Position numbers and translations under genes: made by a program | In this document: positions 5,696 to 13,083 of the stretch, piece after piece | Layout of the letters: each line of letters begins with the position of its first letter | Position numbering within the stretch: the stretch's first letter is position 1 | Notes under the pieces: model-generated | What the model saw: the letters and a program-made list of their open reading frames with translations, nothing else | What the model was told of the DNA's origin: nothing | The model's database searches: none | Assembly (NCBI GenBank): GCA_021647765.1 | Contig: JAKIUD010000080.1 | Coordinates: forward strand, 1-13,126 | Source: Desulfuromusa sp. | GTDB lineage: Bacteria > Desulfobacterota > Desulfuromonadia > Desulfuromonadales > Geopsychrobacteraceae | Direction: 5' to 3' | DNA length: 13,126 bases

Positions 5696-5721
5696 AGGGG
5701 CAGGCCCCTGTGCCTGCCCCT
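5696..5721 (+). repeat. Perfect palindrome resembling a dispersed genomic repeat, after the tail tube gene
   Basis: GGGGCAGGC (5697-5705) pairs perfectly with GCCTGCCCC (5712-5720) around a six-base loop; A5696/T5721 extends it to ten pairs. It is followed by TTCTT, only a weak T run, so it may act as a weak terminator or 3' stabiliser. The sequence also resembles a GTAGGGGC...GCCCC palindromic repeat that I recall as scattered through many environmental bacterial genomes. That resemblance is from memory and untested. It fills nearly the whole 49-base gap between the tail tube and chaperone genes. Confidence 0.7.
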
Positions 5722-5740
5722 TCTTAAAAGGCATTTAACC

Positions 5741-6190
5741 ATGGATAAAAGCACCATTAAAACCTATGAAATAGCCGGAAAAACCTACGAGCAACGCCCG
5801 CTGGTTTTTGGCCAGTGGCAGCAGCTCAACCGGATTATCGACGGCCTTGAGATCCCCGCCGCATTGACCCCACGCTCCCTGACCGGCGCCTTTGCTGACC
5901 GGCTGGATCAAATCTTGGCGGTGGTATTGACTGAAAAAGACAAATCGCCCAGGGACAAGGATCTGGCTCAACTGGCAGAACACCTGGCGTTTGAGATGAG
6001 TCCGGAACAGGTGGCCGAGGTAGTGACCGATTTTTTCGACTGCAACCCGATCCATTCGGTTTTGAATCTGGTGGTCGGGATAACCGAGAAAATCACGAGC
6101 ACAGTGACCCAGGCGACTGGATCGAACAATGCGTCATTGTGCTCGCTGGAGGAGACTGGACTAAACGAGACCAAATCCTCTGGGGAGTAA
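5741..6190 (+). CDS. Tail assembly chaperone, short (gpG-like) form
   Basis: The 149-residue protein opens T-Y-E-I-A-G-K-T-Y-E-Q-R-P-L-V-F-G-Q-W-Q-Q-L and is largely helical, with a Q-I-L-A-V-V-L-T-E helix and M-S-P-E-Q-V-A-E-V-V-T-D-F-F. This is the style of the short tail assembly chaperones encoded between the tail tube and tape measure genes of siphoviruses (lambda G position). Such proteins coat the tape measure before tube growth. The last 40 residues are Ser/Thr/Asn-rich and low in complexity. The gene runs over a second open frame at -1, and a slippery heptamer lies inside it, so a longer form is likely. AAAAGG (5726-5731) is the ribosome site, nine bases from ATG. Sequence alone does not prove the family; position and the two-frame layout carry much of the weight. 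Confidence 0.75.
   Translation: MDKSTIKTYEIAGKTYEQRPLVFGQWQQLNRIIDGLEIPAALTPRSLTGAFADRLDQILAVVLTEKDKSPRDKDLAQLAEHLAFEMSPEQVAEVVTDFFDCNPIHSVLNLVVGITEKITSTVTQATGSNNASLCSLEETGLNETKSSGE
6031..6037 (+). promoter_or_regulatory. Candidate -1 ribosomal frameshift heptamer T TTT TTC
   Basis: In the chaperone frame the codons GAT TTT TTC (6029-6037) form the classic X XXY YYZ slippery heptamer. A shift back by one base here enters the -1 frame, which is open from 5995 to the stop at 6388-6390. The fused product would be 99 chaperone residues plus 117 from the second frame, about 216 in all. Lambda G/GT is made by such a -1 shift. I did not find a convincing stimulatory structure by eye downstream. Confidence 0.55.
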
Positions 6191-6390
6191 CCCCGGTAGA
6201 AGCACTCCCCTGGCTCAAGCACCGTAGCCGGGAAACCCTCTTCCGTGAAGCGGTAATCCAGTTCCTGGGAGCGGGTGAAAAAGAAACGCCAGAAGATGAA
6301 TATTGTAAAGCCTGCAAGCAGTTGGATGGCTGGACATCAGAAGACTGCAGACAATGCGATCGGAATCTGATCGAGGTAATTGATGAATGA
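6139..6390 (+). CDS. Second-frame part of the tail assembly chaperone (gpT-like extension), with Cys4 motif
   Basis: This frame is -1 to the short chaperone. Coordinates mark the first possible independent start (GTG 6139, no Shine-Dalgarno site), giving 83 residues, but the frame is open from 5995 and the product is more likely made as a fusion by frameshifting. It reads sensibly as protein: G-D-W-T-K-R-D-Q-I-L-W-G-V, then A-L-P-W-L-K-H-R-S-R-E-T-L-F-R-E-A-V, and an end with two C-x-x-C pairs separated by ten residues (codons at 6304, 6313, 6346, 6355), a possible zinc site. In lambda the equivalent T domain binds the tube protein and recruits it to the tape measure. The stop overlaps the tape measure start by eight bases. 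That the region is coding is likely; how it is translated is unproven. Confidence 0.65.
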   Translation: MLAGGDWTKRDQILWGVTPVEALPWLKHRSRETLFREAVIQFLGAGEKETPEDEYCKACKQLDGWTSEDCRQCDRNLIEVIDE

Positions 6391-8359
6391 TCTGAAAGTA
6401 AAACTGGTACTTGATGCTGTTGACAAAGCCAGTCCTGAGCTGAAAAAGGTGGACGGTCAGGTTGACAGGCTCGACACCACGGTCGGCAAAGCTGGAAAGG
6501 CGATGAAGGTATTCGGCGGGATCATGGCTGGCCTGGCACTGGGTAAGCTGGCCGCTGATTTTATGTCTGTCAACGTCGAGTTTGATCGCCTCCACGCGAG
6601 CCTGGTCACCGTCACCGGGTCGACAGCGGCGGCTGATGTAGAGTTCGAAAAAATTAAGGAGTTTGCCAAAACAACCCCATATCAGCTGGCAGAAGTGACC
6701 GATGCTTTTATTAAAATGAAAGCTCTCGGGCTCGATGCGTCGGAACGATCGATGCGCTCTTATGGCAACACTGCCAGCGCTATGGGTAAAAGCCTCAACC
6801 AGATGATCGAAGCGGTCGCCGATGCTTCAACCGGCGAATTCGAACGACTGAAAGAGTTTGGCATTAAAGCCCGTCAAAATGGCGACAGGGTTAAGCTGAC
6901 TTTCCGTGGTGTCACCACAGAAATAAAAAACAGTGCTAAGAGCATCGAAGCCTATTTGCTGAATATTGGTGAAGTTGATTTTGCTGGTGGTATGGATCGG
7001 CAAATGGATACCCTGGGCGGGAAATTATCTAATTTTGAAGATGCGTGGGATGGGTTTGTCCGCAAGATTGGCGAAGCTGGAACGAAAGACACTGTTGTCT
7101 GGGCGATTCAACAAGCCACCGAAGCGTTAACCGATATGGGAGAGGCAATAGATGCGTTAGCTGACAGGGAAAGTTCTTTTCATAAAACTGTCAAATGGCT
7201 GAATACCGGATCCAATCAGATTGTCGATTTTATCCGCCAGGGGATTGGCGGCGGCAATCGTGGAGAGTATACCCCTGAAGAATTGGCCAGCATGGATCTA
7301 GCTGGAAACTACATACCTGGGTCAAAAATTAAAATCAAAGGGGCTGACGCATTCCGCGATCGCTCCAACAAGCGTGAGCTGGATTTAGCTCTGCAGCAAA
7401 ATACCTATCGAGAAGTTGAGGGTGAAAGTAGCAAAAACACCTGGACGAAAAAAGAACTCGAAGCTTATACCAAGCTCGGTAAAGATATTACCGATTCCTG
7501 GGAACAAATGTACCGTGATCGTAACGCTATCCAGTCACGCTCTCTCGATGTCCAGATCCAAATGGAAGAAGAAGCGGCCAAACTTAGCAGCATTCCCTGG
7601 GAAGCAACAAAGGATTTCTGGCAGATACAAGCTGAAGATAAATTCGAGGTGCTGTCACGATCAACCGAAGCCCTGATTGCCCTCGATAACACCTGGCAAA
7701 CCGCCCTCATGGATGGCCTTGACGAACTGGCCGATTATTACGACGAAACCTTTTCCGATCGGCTGACCGGAACCGTTTTTGACGCATTTTCCACTATGGA
7801 AGATACTATTGTTGATTTTGTCATGACCGGCAAAGCCAGTTTTAAGGATATGGTTGATTCAATCCTGGCCGACATGGTCAGGTTGACGATCCAGCAAAAC
7901 ATCAGCAGTCCACTGGTCTCGGCTTTAAATGCCGGGCTGAGTGGTTTATTTGGTGGGGCTGTGTCTGAAGCATCAAACTTATTTGGTGGTGATATTTACA
8001 GAGGCGCTACCTCAGGGGAGATGTCGTCTTACTTTTCCAAATATCATGATGGCGGCAAGGTCGTTCCAAAATTCCACTTCGGTGGGCTGGCAAGCGATGA
8101 AGTCTACGCAAAACTGCAAACGGACGAAACTGTCATTGATCGGGATCATACTCGGCGGATGAATCTGGCAATTGATGCATTGGAACAGAGTGGCGGTGGT
8201 GGGGAACAAATAATACAGCACATTGCTGTCGATGCACGGGGATCATCTGTGTCGGCAGCAGATATCGAACAGGCGGTGGCTCGCGGCGCTGAACGTGGCT
8301 ATCAAAAGGTCCATTCTGACATTGTCCGTCGTGGCCCGATCAGGAGGGCGATTAACTGA
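6383..8359 (+). CDS. Tail tape measure protein
   Basis: The protein has 658 residues from ATG 6383, which has CGAGG six bases upstream; TTG at 6380 adds one residue and is less likely. The N-terminus M-N-D-L-K-V-K-L-V-L-D-A-V-D-K-A is typical of tape measures. A glycine-rich hydrophobic stretch lies at about 43-54. Residues about 65-225 match the tape measure domain (TIGR02675 style), with T-V-T-G-S, F-A-K-T-T-P-Y-Q-L, A-L-G-L-D-A-S and E-F-G-I-K-A-R. Residues about 465-525 resemble the lambda-type C-terminal tape measure domain (F-S-T-M-E-D-T-I-V-D-F, F-K-D-M-V-D-S-I-L-A-D-M) leading into a hydrophobic L-V-S-A-L-N-A-G-L-S-G-L-F-G-G. The C-terminus has G-G-K-V-type Gly/His motifs seen in tail tip ends. 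At about 1.5 angstrom per residue the tail would be near 100 nm, which is inferred. Confidence 0.92.
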   Translation: MNDLKVKLVLDAVDKASPELKKVDGQVDRLDTTVGKAGKAMKVFGGIMAGLALGKLAADFMSVNVEFDRLHASLVTVTGSTAAADVEFEKIKEFAKTTPYQLAEVTDAFIKMKALGLDASERSMRSYGNTASAMGKSLNQMIEAVADASTGEFERLKEFGIKARQNGDRVKLTFRGVTTEIKNSAKSIEAYLLNIGEVDFAGGMDRQMDTLGGKLSNFEDAWDGFVRKIGEAGTKDTVVWAIQQATEALTDMGEAIDALADRESSFHKTVKWLNTGSNQIVDFIRQGIGGGNRGEYTPEELASMDLAGNYIPGSKIKIKGADAFRDRSNKRELDLALQQNTYREVEGESSKNTWTKKELEAYTKLGKDITDSWEQMYRDRNAIQSRSLDVQIQMEEEAAKLSSIPWEATKDFWQIQAEDKFEVLSRSTEALIALDNTWQTALMDGLDELADYYDETFSDRLTGTVFDAFSTMEDTIVDFVMTGKASFKDMVDSILADMVRLTIQQNISSPLVSALNAGLSGLFGGAVSEASNLFGGDIYRGATSGEMSSYFSKYHDGGKVVPKFHFGGLASDEVYAKLQTDETVIDRDHTRRMNLAIDALEQSGGGGEQIIQHIAVDARGSSVSAADIEQAVARGAERGYQKVHSDIVRRGPIRRAIN

Positions 8360-8967
8360 TGAGCGTCCTGACTTTTCCAGACATCCCGATCGCATCAGTC
8401 AAGTGGGTGTTGATCAGCAGCACACAAGTGTTCCGGTCTCCCTTAAATGGTGTGACGCAGACCCTTGAACTCCCCGGCGCTCGATGGGCTGCGGATATCT
8501 CTTTTGCAAAAATGACCGATGGAAATAAACGTATTTTATCGGCCTTCCTGGTGGCGTTACGGGGTCAAGCCGGTCGGTTTTATCTATCCGATCCCACCAA
8601 TCAAACACCTGCTGGCAGCGTCAACGGCGCACCCGTTATTGACACCGCAGTCAGTGATACGCCAACTTTGATCGGCTCAAGCGGCTGGACAGTTAGCGCA
8701 ATTGGTGTGCTGAAGGCCGGAGATATGATCGGCTTTGCAACCGGCGAGCTGAAGATGGTTGTTGCTGATGTTGATGCCGATGCCAGCGGTCAGGCGATCA
8801 TCCATGTTGAGCCACCGTGCCGAGAACAGCCAACGGACGGCACAACAATCGTAACCGACGCACCGACCTGTATCATGCGCCTGGTCGATGACAACCAGGC
8901 CAGCTGGAACGCATCACCTCCTAAGCGATATATTTTTAGCCTCTCCTGCGAAGAGGCCATTGTATGA
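8359..8967 (+). CDS. Tail tip protein, probable distal-tail (Dit-like) component
   Basis: The 202-residue protein follows the tape measure directly (TGATG overlap) with AGGAGGG (8342-8348) upstream. It opens P-I-A-S-V-K-W-V-L-I-S-S-T-Q-V-F-R-S-P-L-N-G, then T-Q-T-L-E-L-P-G-A-R-W, and G-R-F-Y-L-S-D-P near residue 75. A middle beta-rich portion contains L-K-A-G-D-M-I-G-F and I-I-H-V-E-P, and the end reads Y-I-F-S-L-S-C-E-E-A. The W-x-L / F-x-S-P-L-N-G / Q-T-L-E-L-x-G-x-R-W pattern is recurrent in the first gene after the tape measure in B3-like and related siphoviral clusters. There it is taken as a tube-to-tip adaptor, as gpM/Dit are. The fold assignment is inferred from position and beta content. 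The stop overlaps the next start (ATGA). Confidence 0.7.
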   Translation: MSVLTFPDIPIASVKWVLISSTQVFRSPLNGVTQTLELPGARWAADISFAKMTDGNKRILSAFLVALRGQAGRFYLSDPTNQTPAGSVNGAPVIDTAVSDTPTLIGSSGWTVSAIGVLKAGDMIGFATGELKMVVADVDADASGQAIIHVEPPCREQPTDGTTIVTDAPTCIMRLVDDNQASWNASPPKRYIFSLSCEEAIV

Positions 8968-9518
8968 GCCGAGACCTGACCGCAGCAACCCAAACTGCAC
9001 TCACTGATGTCGTGGTGCGACCGATCACCATGCTGCTGATGGAGCTGGACAGCGGCACTATCGCCATCCACTCCGGAGTTGGTTCTGTGACCCACGATGG
9101 CACCGAATATCTCGGCGTTGGTAATTTTGGTCACATCTCAGAAATCCAGGAGAGCAACGACGTAGCTCCCTCCGGTGTCAAAGCCACGCTGTCTGGGATC
9201 CCCTCTGAATATTTATCACTGGTCATCGGGCAACACTATCAAGGTCGCGCAGCCGAGGTTTATATCGGCCTGCTGAACGAAGATCATACTCTGATCGTTG
9301 ATCCTGCATTGGCTTTCCGTGGCCGGGTTGATTACGCCGACATCGAAATTGGTGAGGTAGCCTCCATCGTTTTATCAATCGAATCGCGACTGGCCGATTG
9401 GGAACGCCCCCGGATCCGACGCTACACCCACGAAGACCAACAGGCCGAGTTCCCCGGCGATATGGGGCTGGAATTTGTTGCTGAAATGGCTGAAAAGCCG
9501 ATTGTGTGGGGGGTCTGA
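8964..9518 (+). CDS. Tail hub/baseplate protein, DUF2163-like
   Basis: The 184-residue protein has M-L-L-M-E-L-D-S-G-T-I-A-I-H-S-G-V-G near the start, W/Y-L-G-V-G-N-F-G-H-I-S-E-I-Q-E-S as a beta block, then F-R-G-R-V-D-Y-A-D-I-E-I and a striking C-terminal block E-S-R-L-A-D-W-E-R-P-R-I-R-R-Y-T-H-E-D-Q followed by P-G-D-M-G and V-W-G. The F-x-G-x-x-D strand and the D-W-x-R-P-R-x-R-R-Y-T-x-x-D-Q ending are typical of the DUF2163-type tail hub proteins found before the NlpC-like gene in gene transfer agents and many siphoviruses. These form the ring under the distal tail protein. Start and stop both overlap the neighbouring genes (ATGA and TGATG), so translation of the tip genes is likely coupled. 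Confidence 0.75.
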   Translation: MSRDLTAATQTALTDVVVRPITMLLMELDSGTIAIHSGVGSVTHDGTEYLGVGNFGHISEIQESNDVAPSGVKATLSGIPSEYLSLVIGQHYQGRAAEVYIGLLNEDHTLIVDPALAFRGRVDYADIEIGEVASIVLSIESRLADWERPRIRRYTHEDQQAEFPGDMGLEFVAEMAEKPIVWGV

Positions 9519-9928
9519 TGTCGAGATTACCCGATTGGCAGAGCCGTCTTTATAACGAGATACAAGCCCGGATGAATGTTCCGTTCCAGTGGGGGGAAAA
9601 CGACTGTCTGATGTTTGTGTCCGACATGGTACTGGCAGTGACAGGTATTGATTACGCTGCCGATTACCGTGATCTCTACACCGACGAGGATGCTGCCAAC
9701 AACATTATGCTGCAGCTCACTCCAGAGGGCACCGTGACCGGCATTATCGATCTGTTTTTTGATCGTATTCCAGTGCTGCAAGCCAGCCGGGGGGATCTGG
9801 TTGCCCGTCCATCACACCCAAGCCCTGCCGCTGGTATTTGCGCTGGTGGTGGCTGCTATTTTGTTGGGCCTGATGGGCTGTTCAAGTGGCCGCTTCAATC
9901 GTGTATTACCGCCTGGAGGGTTAAATAA
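9518..9928 (+). CDS. NlpC/P60-like tail tip protein (DUF6950 type)
   Basis: The 136-residue protein starts R-L-P-D-W-Q-S-R-L and carries P-F-Q-W-G-E-N-D-C-L-M-F-V-S-D near residue 24-38. The W-G-x-x-D-C motif with its Cys is the core of NlpC/P60-like folds. An A-A-G-I-C-A-G-G-G block, then Y-F-V-G-P-D-G-L and a closing A-W-R-V complete the DUF6950 pattern. In phage tips such proteins are placed next to J-like proteins and may cut peptidoglycan cross-links or shape the tip. Here the His expected at the start of the second NlpC strand is not evident, so peptidase activity is uncertain. The start is set at ATG 9518, overlapping the previous stop as TGATG; a GTG at 9506 is in frame but offers nothing better. 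The stop overlaps the J-like start as TAATG. Confidence 0.78.
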   Translation: MSRLPDWQSRLYNEIQARMNVPFQWGENDCLMFVSDMVLAVTGIDYAADYRDLYTDEDAANNIMLQLTPEGTVTGIIDLFFDRIPVLQASRGDLVARPSHPSPAAGICAGGGCYFVGPDGLFKWPLQSCITAWRVK

Positions 9929-12900
9929 TGCCTCAGGTGATACCAATTGTTGCGGGAGCGGTTTTATCCGGGGCTGGATACAGCGCGACTGTGAACTTTG
10001 TTGTCATGGCCGTTGCTTCCCTGGCCTCTGGCGCCCTTGCTGCCAGTCAAGCACGCCGCGAAGCACGCAAAGCCGCTTTAACCGACGAAGCACAAGCACG
10101 GCAGCACATTATCCGTAGCAGCACCTCCCCCCGCCGGTTAGTTTATGGCGAAGTCCTCACTTCTGGAACTCTGGTTTTTGTCGATTCAACTGGTGATGAC
10201 AACCAGTATTGTCACATGGTGATCGCCATGGCTGGTCACGAGGTCGAAGAAATTGGTGACATTTATCTCGATAATGAGCTGCTCGATGCTAGCTCATCAA
10301 AATACAACTATGTCACCGTCAATAAGCACCTGGGCACGGCTGATCAGGTAGCCGATCCAGACTTGCTGGCCGCGTCAAACCTCTGGACGGATAATCATCG
10401 ACTGCGGGGCATCGCTTATATTTACATCCGGCTCACTTGGCCAAAGTCCAATGGTAACGAAGTGTGGCCGACCGGGCTTCCACAGGTCAGGGCTGTTGTT
10501 AAAGGAAAAAATGACATTTTCGATCCACGTACGTCGACTGCTGGATATTCAAACAATTGGGCGCTGTGCACCCGTGACTATTTAGCCTACAAGCACGGGC
10601 TGAACTGTAATGACAGTGAAATTGACGATGATCTGATGATCACTGCAGCCAATATCAGCGATGAACTGGTAGAGGCAGGGGAGCTGACCCATCTGACCGA
10701 AACAACGGAAGATTGGCAGTTTAAAAGTTCAAACGAGGAGTTCACTGCAAAAAACGCAACACTGACGGTTCAAGGTGAGTTTTCAATACTGGCCGCCAGC
10801 GCTACTGATCCGCAACTGCTGTCACCAGTGGTTTCGTTCTCCGGAGATGACAATCGATATGTCCAAATGAAGATTCGCAGGGTCGTCGGTACCAGCTGGG
10901 ACGGTCGGTTGTTTTATTCAACCGCTGGTCATGGCTTTACCACCGGATATTATGCCAACCTGACCGAGATCGCCACCGATGGCGAATTCCATTTCCTCGA
11001 AGCTGACATGCACGATCTGACTGTCGGGGGCACCGATTGGGAAGACAACACTATTACCGGTCTGCGTTTTGACTTTGATGAACCCGATACCTCAAGCACC
11101 TATATTGAGTGGATTCAGGTCGGTGAACGCCCACCCCACCGACGCTACAGCTGCAACGGAACCATCGAGCTGGACAACAAACCTGCCGAAATCATCGATG
11201 GTCTGTTGACTGCCGGTGTCGGGTCGCTGTGCTACAGCCAGGGAGTTTATAAACTCACCGCAGGAGCCTACACCGGAACGGTTGGATCTCTCGATGAATC
11301 CAACCTGCGCGGCTCGGTCAAAGTCCGTCCCCGCCCACCACGGGCAGAGCTGGCAAACGGTATCCGTGGCACGTTTATCAGCCCTGGGGATGCGTGGCAA
11401 CCGGTCGATTTTCCACAAGTATCAAACGACCTGTATGTGACTCAGGATGGATCGGAAGAGATCTGGCACGAGATCGATCTGCCATTTACCACCGACGCGA
11501 TCACGGCCCAACGGATCGCCAAAATTCACCTTGAGCGTTCACGCCAAGCGATTCTGGTTGAGTTTCCGGCAAACTATTCCGGCATGGTTTACCTGCCCGG
11601 TGATGTCATAAATCTCTCCATTGACCTGCTCGGTTTCGTTAATAAAGAATTCCGCATCATTGACTGGCGGGTAGCCTCTGATGGTGGCGGGGTTGACCTG
11701 ACCCTGCAAGAAGAAGCCGCCGAAGTCTACGATTGGAACAACGGCGAGGCCACCAGATACGACCCGGCTCCAGACACCAGCTTGCCAAACCCGATGGAAT
11801 GCCTGCCGCCGACAAATCTGCAGGTTGACAGCGGCGATGCTCAGCTCATGACCGCTGGTGACGGAACGATCCTCGCCCGCATGGCAATTGCCTGGACGGC
11901 TCCAACATCGGGGTTTATTACCGGCTATGAAGTCGAATGGCAACTGGTTAGTGAAGCCACCTGGCAGTCAACACCGTCAGCTGATGAATCGGTCACGATT
12001 GGCCCCGTTGGTGATGGTGAACGCTACAACATCAGAGTGCGTGCGGTGAACAGCCTTCAGGTGCGCAGCCCGTGGCTTTACTTCTTCAACCACACGGTTG
12101 TCGGGAAAACACTACCACCATCGACGCCATCGACGTTCTTGGTGAGTAGGCAGCCAGATGGAACCCGTGAATTCAACGGCACTTATCTCAACAAACCTGC
12201 CGATTTTGCCGGTTATCGGATTTATTCCAAGCTCGGCAACGGCCAAACCCTGCCGAATATGGATCTGATGAATGAGGAAGGGCTGATCACTGCCTTACCC
12301 TTTGAGAGCAATCAACTTGCCGCCGGAGCCTACACCTTTGCATTGACTGCGGTTGATACCACAGGGCTTGAATCAGCCGCTATCTACATTGAAACCACCC
12401 TCGCAGATCCCCGGATCGGCAGTGTTGCTTACTCAGAATATCCAGCATCCTCCGGTTGGCCGGGAACAAAAACCGATTGCGCTGTTAATTATGCCGGAGC
12501 TCTTGAAGCGATCAGCGATACGACCTGGGAGGATCTGACCACTTGGGACGCATTCACGGGTTGGAACGATGGAGCACGCTCGCCAATCGTCTACGAACAT
12601 ACCGTGATCGATCTCGGGTTCGATCTGATATTTACCCCGCTGATCTCAATGTCCGGATTCGGCACACCAACCTACGAAATACAATGGGCAGCTGATGGGG
12701 GATCATACGGCGGATGGGTTGTCCCACAACTGGTCACGGCTCGATATCTGAAAGTTCGCTGCTCTGTCGCTGGCGCTGCCCCGTTGATCCTGGCACTGAA
12801 TATCCTGCTGTCAGCAGAAGTCATCACCGAGGAGATCAATGATTTGGATACTTCGACGCTCACAGGCAGCTACCGGATCGCGGTGGGGGATGTGCGGCTT

Positions 12901-13080
12901 CCGGTGACGAAAACATTCACTCAAATCACTCAGATCCAACTTGCCCTGCAGTCTGTTGGTGCAGGTTGGACATGGGAGATCGTAGACAAAGACGTAAATA
13001 TCGGGCCAAGGATCAGGATTTACAATGGCAGCGGAATTCTTGCTGATGCCACAATCGACGCATTTTTAAGAGGACTATAA
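9928..13080 (+). CDS. J-like tail tip attachment (host specificity) protein with fibronectin type III domains
   Basis: This 1050-residue protein has the architecture of lambda J relatives. Residues 2-40 are hydrophobic and Ala/Gly-rich. Residues about 60-251 form the first hub part (S-S-T-S-P-R-R-L-V-Y-G-E-V near 66). Residues about 252-404 look like an inserted beta-sandwich domain absent from ordinary relatives. The hub resumes at R-R-Y-S-C-N-G (405-411) and runs to about 605, with L-P-F-T-T-D-A-I-T-A-Q-R-I-A-K-I and V-D-L-T-L-Q-E-E-A-A-E-V-Y-D-W. Two fibronectin type III-like domains follow (about 627-728 and 732-825). A C-terminal part (about 830-1050) ends with a W-T-W-E-I-V-D-K and G-P-R-I-R-I-Y-N block shared by this tail-tip class. 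The protein would form the tip that meets the host surface. GGAGGG (9915-9920) lies seven bases upstream. Confidence 0.88.
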   Translation: MPQVIPIVAGAVLSGAGYSATVNFVVMAVASLASGALAASQARREARKAALTDEAQARQHIIRSSTSPRRLVYGEVLTSGTLVFVDSTGDDNQYCHMVIAMAGHEVEEIGDIYLDNELLDASSSKYNYVTVNKHLGTADQVADPDLLAASNLWTDNHRLRGIAYIYIRLTWPKSNGNEVWPTGLPQVRAVVKGKNDIFDPRTSTAGYSNNWALCTRDYLAYKHGLNCNDSEIDDDLMITAANISDELVEAGELTHLTETTEDWQFKSSNEEFTAKNATLTVQGEFSILAASATDPQLLSPVVSFSGDDNRYVQMKIRRVVGTSWDGRLFYSTAGHGFTTGYYANLTEIATDGEFHFLEADMHDLTVGGTDWEDNTITGLRFDFDEPDTSSTYIEWIQVGERPPHRRYSCNGTIELDNKPAEIIDGLLTAGVGSLCYSQGVYKLTAGAYTGTVGSLDESNLRGSVKVRPRPPRAELANGIRGTFISPGDAWQPVDFPQVSNDLYVTQDGSEEIWHEIDLPFTTDAITAQRIAKIHLERSRQAILVEFPANYSGMVYLPGDVINLSIDLLGFVNKEFRIIDWRVASDGGGVDLTLQEEAAEVYDWNNGEATRYDPAPDTSLPNPMECLPPTNLQVDSGDAQLMTAGDGTILARMAIAWTAPTSGFITGYEVEWQLVSEATWQSTPSADESVTIGPVGDGERYNIRVRAVNSLQVRSPWLYFFNHTVVGKTLPPSTPSTFLVSRQPDGTREFNGTYLNKPADFAGYRIYSKLGNGQTLPNMDLMNEEGLITALPFESNQLAAGAYTFALTAVDTTGLESAAIYIETTLADPRIGSVAYSEYPASSGWPGTKTDCAVNYAGALEAISDTTWEDLTTWDAFTGWNDGARSPIVYEHTVIDLGFDLIFTPLISMSGFGTPTYEIQWAADGGSYGGWVVPQLVTARYLKVRCSVAGAAPLILALNILLSAEVITEEINDLDTSTLTGSYRIAVGDVRLPVTKTFTQITQIQLALQSVGAGWTWEIVDKDVNIGPRIRIYNGSGILADATIDAFLRGL

Positions 13081-13083
13081 AAA

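Noticed and set aside
6380..6382. TTG as start of the tape measure gene
   Set aside because: ATG at 6383 is one codon later, better spaced from CGAGG and gives the usual tape measure N-terminus.
9506..9517. GTG start giving four more residues to the DUF6950-like protein
   Set aside because: ATG 9518 overlaps the previous stop as TGATG like the neighbouring joins, and the extra residues add no family-like sequence.
9759..10118. 119-residue + strand frame containing several Cys and Gly-rich stretches
   Set aside because: It overlaps the DUF6950-like gene end and the J-like gene start in another frame; the apparent hydrophobic and Cys-rich character comes from the shifted reading of those genes.
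11539..11943. 134-residue - strand frame opposite the J-like gene
   Set aside because: It is antisense to a strongly supported J-like coding region and has no ribosome site or family pattern.
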